Below, piece after piece: positions 60,443 through 64,000 of a stretch of 64,000 nt of DNA; the first letter of the stretch is position 1, and each line of letters starts with the position of its first letter. The notes under the pieces were generated by a model. That model did no database searches. It saw nothing but the letters and a program-made list of their open reading frames with translations, and was not told where the DNA came from. Made by a program: the position numbers and the translations under genes. Source of the DNA: CAYMZZ01 sp044463125 (GTDB lineage Bacteria > Bacteroidota > Bacteroidia > Chitinophagales > Chitinophagaceae); assembly GCA_044463125.1 (NCBI GenBank), contig JBIQMS010000001.1:124001-188000 (forward strand), read 5' to 3'.

Positions 60443-61492
60443 ATGGAAATAGGTATATACAGTTTCGGCGATATAGCCATCGACAGGCAGGATAAGTCAA
60501 CAGCCGCCGGCGCAAAAAGAATGCAGGAGTTGCTGGAAGAAATAAGGCTTGCCGATGAACTGGGTCTGGATGTTTTTGCAGTGGGCGAACACCACCGCAA
60601 GGATTATATGGTTTCGGCTCCTGCTGTGGTATTGGGTGCGGCAGCCTCCATTACCAAAAATATACGCTTATCCAGCGCCGTTACGGTACTTAGCTCCGAT
60701 GATCCGGTACGCGTTTTCCAACAGTATGCCACGGTTGATCTCATTTCAAATGGCAGGGCCGAAATTATGGCTGGCCGCGGATCCTTTATTGAATCATTTC
60801 CTCTATTTGGCTACGACCTCGATGATTACGATACGCTCTTTTCGGAGAAGCTGGATCTTTTGCTTCGGATTAACGAGGATGAGATTGTGCGCTGGTCTGG
60901 CCAACACAGGGCTCCTCTGCCTGGACTCGGAGTATATCCGCGACCTGTTCAGAAAAAGCTCCCTATTTGGATTGCCGTGGGCGGCACACCCGCATCGGTA
61001 GTAAGGGCGGGAAAACTGGGCTTGCCACTGGCCATTGCCATCATTGGCGGTATTCCAGCGCGCTTCAATTCCCTTACAGAATTGTATCGAAAAGCTTATG
61101 CGGAGTCCAATCAACCCGCCGATCAATTTCAACTGGGCATTAATGCGCATGTTTTTGTGGGTGACAACTCACAGGATGCAGCAGATGCATTTTTCCCTTC
61201 TTATGCGGCCATGATGACGCAAATTGGCCGTGAACGGGGCTGGCCGCCGGTTAACCGTGCGCAGTATGAATCGATGCGCAGCCCCAAAGCGTCACTGATG
61301 GTGGGAAGTGTATCGGAGGTGACGGAAAAAATGTTATACTGGCATGAATTGTTTGGGCATACGCGCTTTCTGGCTCAAATGACGGTGGGCCCCACTCCGC
61401 ATCGCGAGCTGATGCGCAGCATAGAACTTTTTGGCAGCAAAGTAGCGCCGGAAGTAAGAAAGCATACCCGAACGGCTACTCCCCAACCGTAA
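60443..61492 (+). CDS. LLM-class flavin-dependent oxidoreductase
   Basis: 349 residues, bacterial luciferase-like TIM barrel. Seen: LADELGLDVFAVGEHHRKDYMVSAP, IRLSSAVTVLSSDDPVRVFQQYATVDLISNGRAEIMAGRGSF (flavin region), LPIWIAVGGTPASVVRAGKLGLPLAIAIIGG. FMN/F420-type monooxygenases of this group act on diverse small molecules; substrate unknown. Same strand as the GH18 gene. Confidence 0.92.
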   Translation: MEIGIYSFGDIAIDRQDKSTAAGAKRMQELLEEIRLADELGLDVFAVGEHHRKDYMVSAPAVVLGAAASITKNIRLSSAVTVLSSDDPVRVFQQYATVDLISNGRAEIMAGRGSFIESFPLFGYDLDDYDTLFSEKLDLLLRINEDEIVRWSGQHRAPLPGLGVYPRPVQKKLPIWIAVGGTPASVVRAGKLGLPLAIAIIGGIPARFNSLTELYRKAYAESNQPADQFQLGINAHVFVGDNSQDAADAFFPSYAAMMTQIGRERGWPPVNRAQYESMRSPKASLMVGSVSEVTEKMLYWHELFGHTRFLAQMTVGPTPHRELMRSIELFGSKVAPEVRKHTRTATPQP

Positions 61493-61564
61493 AACCCACA
61501 GGTAGAAACCCCTACTCAATGCACGGATTTTGCATTATTTTTCGGCGAGCCAAAATCCATTCCA

Positions 61565-63172
61565 TTGAAAAAGAACCTAGTCGCAGGTGTGGCGCTTCTA
61601 TTGTCGTATACAACAATAGCCCAGTTTGCACCCGATACCTCTGCCCCACTCAAGGAACAAACGGATCATGTGATCCGCCATTCCACGATTATCAAGATTG
61701 AGAACCTGGGTTTTAACGTGAATTCCGAATTCGCTGAACTGCGCCCAACAGTATCAGCGGATGGCAACCTGCTTTTCTTCATCGTGGAAAATCATCCCTA
61801 CAATACCAGCTACCGTTCTGTAGGCAACTCGCAGGATATCTGGATGGCCGAGCGCGACAGCAATGGCAAATGGGGCGAAGCCTATCACCTGGGTTATCCG
61901 CTCAATACCTATCACTATAATGCCGTGTACTGGGTATCTCCCGACAATAACCGCATATTAATCCGCAATGCTTTTGTGGACGGTGATTATGTGGGAAATG
62001 GAGTAAGCATGAGCTACCGTACACGCAATGGCGGATGGAGCAAGCCCCAGGCACTTTATATCCATAATTATCATAAATATGACCGTGGCCGACAGAACGG
62101 CGCCAGCATGGCACACGACGGTCAAACCCTGCTACTCTATATGAGCGAAAAGCCGGGTGATTACAACAATGACATATATGTGTGCTTTCTGCAGGGAGAT
62201 GGTAGCTGGTCGGAGCCGAAATCGCTTGGGAAAACCATCAATCTTCCCAAATACAATGAAATGACGCCCTATCTGGCTTCGGATGGAGAGACCCTGTACT
62301 TCAGTAGCGACCGACCCGGTGGCGTTGGCGACAACGACATCTGGATGAGCCGACGCCTCGACGATAGTTGGCAAAAATGGACCGAGCCCGCCAATTTGGA
62401 TACTCCAATCAATACTCCCGACTGGGATGCGTTCTTTACCCTCGATGCGGGTGGCGAGTACGCTTATATGACTACCAGCGAAGAAACCTATGGTGAAAGT
62501 GATATAGTAAGGGTAAAGCTGCTGGAGAAGGAAAAACCCAATCCTGTAGTGATAGTAACAGGAAACGTATATAATGCCAAAACCAAAAAGCCCATCAGCG
62601 CCAACCTCGTTTACCAAACCCTGCCCAGCGGAACCGAAGCGGGGAATGGGGTATCGAGCCCCGATGATGGCGCCTTCAAGATTGTATTACCATACGATAA
62701 AAATTATTTGATTCGCGCCACGGCCGATCACTATTTCGCACAATCCGAAAACCTAAAACTGGATTCGCTGGTGAAAGCCGGGTACATGGAAATTCATAAA
62801 GACCTTTACCTGATGCCCATTGAAATCGGTACGGTAGTCAGGTTGAATAATGTTTTCTTTGATTTTGACAAATGGGACCTGCGACCCGAATCTTTCGTGG
62901 AGCTTGACAGGGTAGTGAAATTGCTGAATGAGAATCCCGCCATTGAAATAGAATTAAGTGCGCACACCGATAGCCGTGGCAGTGATGAATACAATTTCAC
63001 CCTGTCGGACAACCGGGCCCGCTCCGTTATGGAATACATTCTTTCCAAAGGCATAGACCCGGCAAGACTTCGATCGAAGGGTTATGGAGAAACAAAACCA
63101 GTTGTTGCTAACGACACCGACCTGAATCGCCAGTTGAACCGACGGGTGGAATTCACCATTCTGAAAAACTGA
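61565..63172 (+). CDS. Secreted propeller-OmpA protein
   Basis: 535 residues starting at TTG (MKKNLVAGVALLLSY as initiator Met), as no ATG gives a signal peptide. After the signal (IAQ), beta-propeller repeats of the PD40/WD40-like type (LRPTVSADGNLLFFIVEN, MTPYLASDGETLYFSSDRPGGVGDNDIWMS), a carboxypeptidase-regulatory-like domain (VTGNVYNAKTKKPISANLVYQ), then a C-terminal OmpA domain (FFDFDKWDLRPES, AHTDSRGSDEYNFTLSDNRARSV) that binds peptidoglycan. PorE has a similar order but adds TPRs, absent here. Confidence 0.9.
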   Translation: MKKNLVAGVALLLSYTTIAQFAPDTSAPLKEQTDHVIRHSTIIKIENLGFNVNSEFAELRPTVSADGNLLFFIVENHPYNTSYRSVGNSQDIWMAERDSNGKWGEAYHLGYPLNTYHYNAVYWVSPDNNRILIRNAFVDGDYVGNGVSMSYRTRNGGWSKPQALYIHNYHKYDRGRQNGASMAHDGQTLLLYMSEKPGDYNNDIYVCFLQGDGSWSEPKSLGKTINLPKYNEMTPYLASDGETLYFSSDRPGGVGDNDIWMSRRLDDSWQKWTEPANLDTPINTPDWDAFFTLDAGGEYAYMTTSEETYGESDIVRVKLLEKEKPNPVVIVTGNVYNAKTKKPISANLVYQTLPSGTEAGNGVSSPDDGAFKIVLPYDKNYLIRATADHYFAQSENLKLDSLVKAGYMEIHKDLYLMPIEIGTVVRLNNVFFDFDKWDLRPESFVELDRVVKLLNENPAIEIELSAHTDSRGSDEYNFTLSDNRARSVMEYILSKGIDPARLRSKGYGETKPVVANDTDLNRQLNRRVEFTILKN

Positions 63173-63184
63173 TTGAAGCGTTGA

Positions 63185-63943
63185 TTACCGCGAAGTCGGC
63201 TTGTCGACTTCCTTAAAAATCAGCATCTCCCCTACCCGGTTGGATGCGCCGTGATAGAAGCCGGTTTCGTGCTCATACCTTTCAGGATTGCGGAAGGTGC
63301 CGAAAAGAATATCAAACAAAGGCAAATCGCTGTAATTGTATGCGTGCACACCACGGGCATGATGCACGGTATGCGACTCGGGCCGCTGAACAATGTAACC
63401 CAACCAGGCCGGGGTACGTATATTGGCATGTTGAAAAATTCCCAGGAAGTTGGCGAATAGCAAGGTGAAAGTAATAGCCTGAGGGGAGAAACCTGCCAGC
63501 ACCGAAAAACAAACAGTACCAAGGGCGGTGAAGCCTACCATGTCGAGCGGACTGAAGTAAAATGCTCCATAGGTATCCAGTCTTTCTGCGCTATGGTGCA
63601 TCTGGTGAAAAACCTTCCAGAGGTATTTATTGCGGTGCATGCTTCTGTGCCAGATGTACATGCCCAGTTCATACAGTAAGATACCTGCCAGACCGCCACC
63701 AATAGTACCCCAGCCAGATAGATCCATCAATTGTGTATCGGGAAGAAACCGGGCCCAGAGTATGGGCAAATAGGATGACAGATAGAAATACACAAAGAAG
63801 GAAAGTATTCCTCTGATTTTCCAAAAACGTACCTGTGGAAGATTTCTCCCGGGCCATATAGCTTCCCAGGCCATAAGCAAGGCATACATGGCAATAATGA
63901 TCAGGGAAACAGGATCCAGCAATAATTCGAGTGGAGTTGGCAT
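63185..63943 (-). CDS. Sterol desaturase/fatty acid hydroxylase family protein
   Basis: 252 residues from MPTPLELLL (a longer start at 63982 is less likely). Di-iron membrane hydroxylase: WHRSMHRNKYLWKVFHQMHHSAE gives the HxxxH and HxxHH clusters, and ESHTVHHAR the third HxxHH-like cluster. About four membrane helices. Acts on lipid alkyl chains or sterol-like substrates; the physiological substrate is unknown. Convergent with the OmpA gene, 12 bp apart. Confidence 0.9.
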   Translation of the reverse strand: MPTPLELLLDPVSLIIIAMYALLMAWEAIWPGRNLPQVRFWKIRGILSFFVYFYLSSYLPILWARFLPDTQLMDLSGWGTIGGGLAGILLYELGMYIWHRSMHRNKYLWKVFHQMHHSAERLDTYGAFYFSPLDMVGFTALGTVCFSVLAGFSPQAITFTLLFANFLGIFQHANIRTPAWLGYIVQRPESHTVHHARGVHAYNYSDLPLFDILFGTFRNPERYEHETGFYHGASNRVGEMLIFKEVDKPTSR

Positions 63944-64000
63944 GGCGAACAATTTTGTTGAATGAGGACAAAATTGCAGCATTATGCTTCGGTGAAAAAT

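Noticed and set aside
1..64000. tRNA or rRNA genes
   Set aside because: Reading both strands by eye I found no cloverleaf consensus or rRNA motif; a covariance-model scan would be decisive.

Overview
The window looks like an ordinary, gene-dense stretch of chromosome from a Bacteroidota bacterium, most likely order Chitinophagales / family Chitinophagaceae. Reasons: several upstream regions carry the Bacteroidota promoter pattern (TTG about 18-21 nt before TAnnTTTG; clearest before rpsO, hppA, rpmI-rplT and the 31803-33203 decarboxylase); Shine-Dalgarno sequences are mostly absent; and the gene families are typical of the phylum (GSCFA protein, DUF5117-type HExxHxxGxxH protease, short arginine decarboxylase, K+-type membrane pyrophosphatase, DUF3347 protein, propeller-OmpA protein). 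I see no rRNA, tRNA, transposase, phage gene or CRISPR array. 55 protein genes are supported, including one 40-residue membrane ORF (19371-19493).

Layout. 1-9.8 kb: partial GSCFA gene, galM, miaE, rpsO-pnp, prmA, plsY, a lipoprotein M48 protease, a CYTH protein and an EVE protein. 10-19 kb: fasciclin, sirtuin plus saccharopine dehydrogenase-like pair, small beta-barrel, GYF-like membrane protein, gyrA, TPR protein. 19-26.9 kb: marR-arr (rifamycin ADP-ribosyltransferase) unit, helical-repeat protein, NDH-2, serA, serine hydrolase, NAD(P)HX repair enzyme. 27-33 kb: hppA, a CHASE-PAS-PAS histidine kinase without a nearby regulator, arginine decarboxylase. 33-39.6 kb (minus): thrS, infC, a large secreted metalloprotease, rpmI, rplT. 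39.7-47 kb: tandem secreted paralogues, DUF3347 protein, ABC-F ATPase, patatin-barrel protein. 47-50.6 kb (minus): hutI, a cation/proton antiporter, hutG. 50.7-64 kb: TerC, GAPDH-like enzyme, MpaB-like and aldose-epimerase genes, lipoprotein, a four-module glycogen-binding-like protein coupled to a two-lobed retropepsin, GNAT, GH18 lipoprotein, LLM oxidoreductase, propeller-OmpA protein, sterol desaturase-like enzyme.

The most striking structure is intergenic. Eleven spacers carry blocks of very short degenerate units, mostly with a 7-nt period (others 8, 9, 10 or 17), and most of these blocks are arranged as opposing arms. At four loci the layout is nested: outer arms of ACGTNNT units enclose inner arms of GTTTARR units. 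Other spacers use different unit dialects (AAGTTNT, CGTTKAAY, GTGARKC, CTTMCYA, CTTATCTGCG). Six convergent gene pairs are separated by such blocks, and in several the block itself supplies the stop codon or the last residues of the flanking gene. Most other convergent pairs instead overlap, abut or share a compact hairpin. I do not recognise this as a named repeat family. It is the best candidate here for something undescribed.

Limits: assignments rest on motif recognition without database searches. Starts are uncertain where alternatives are given.
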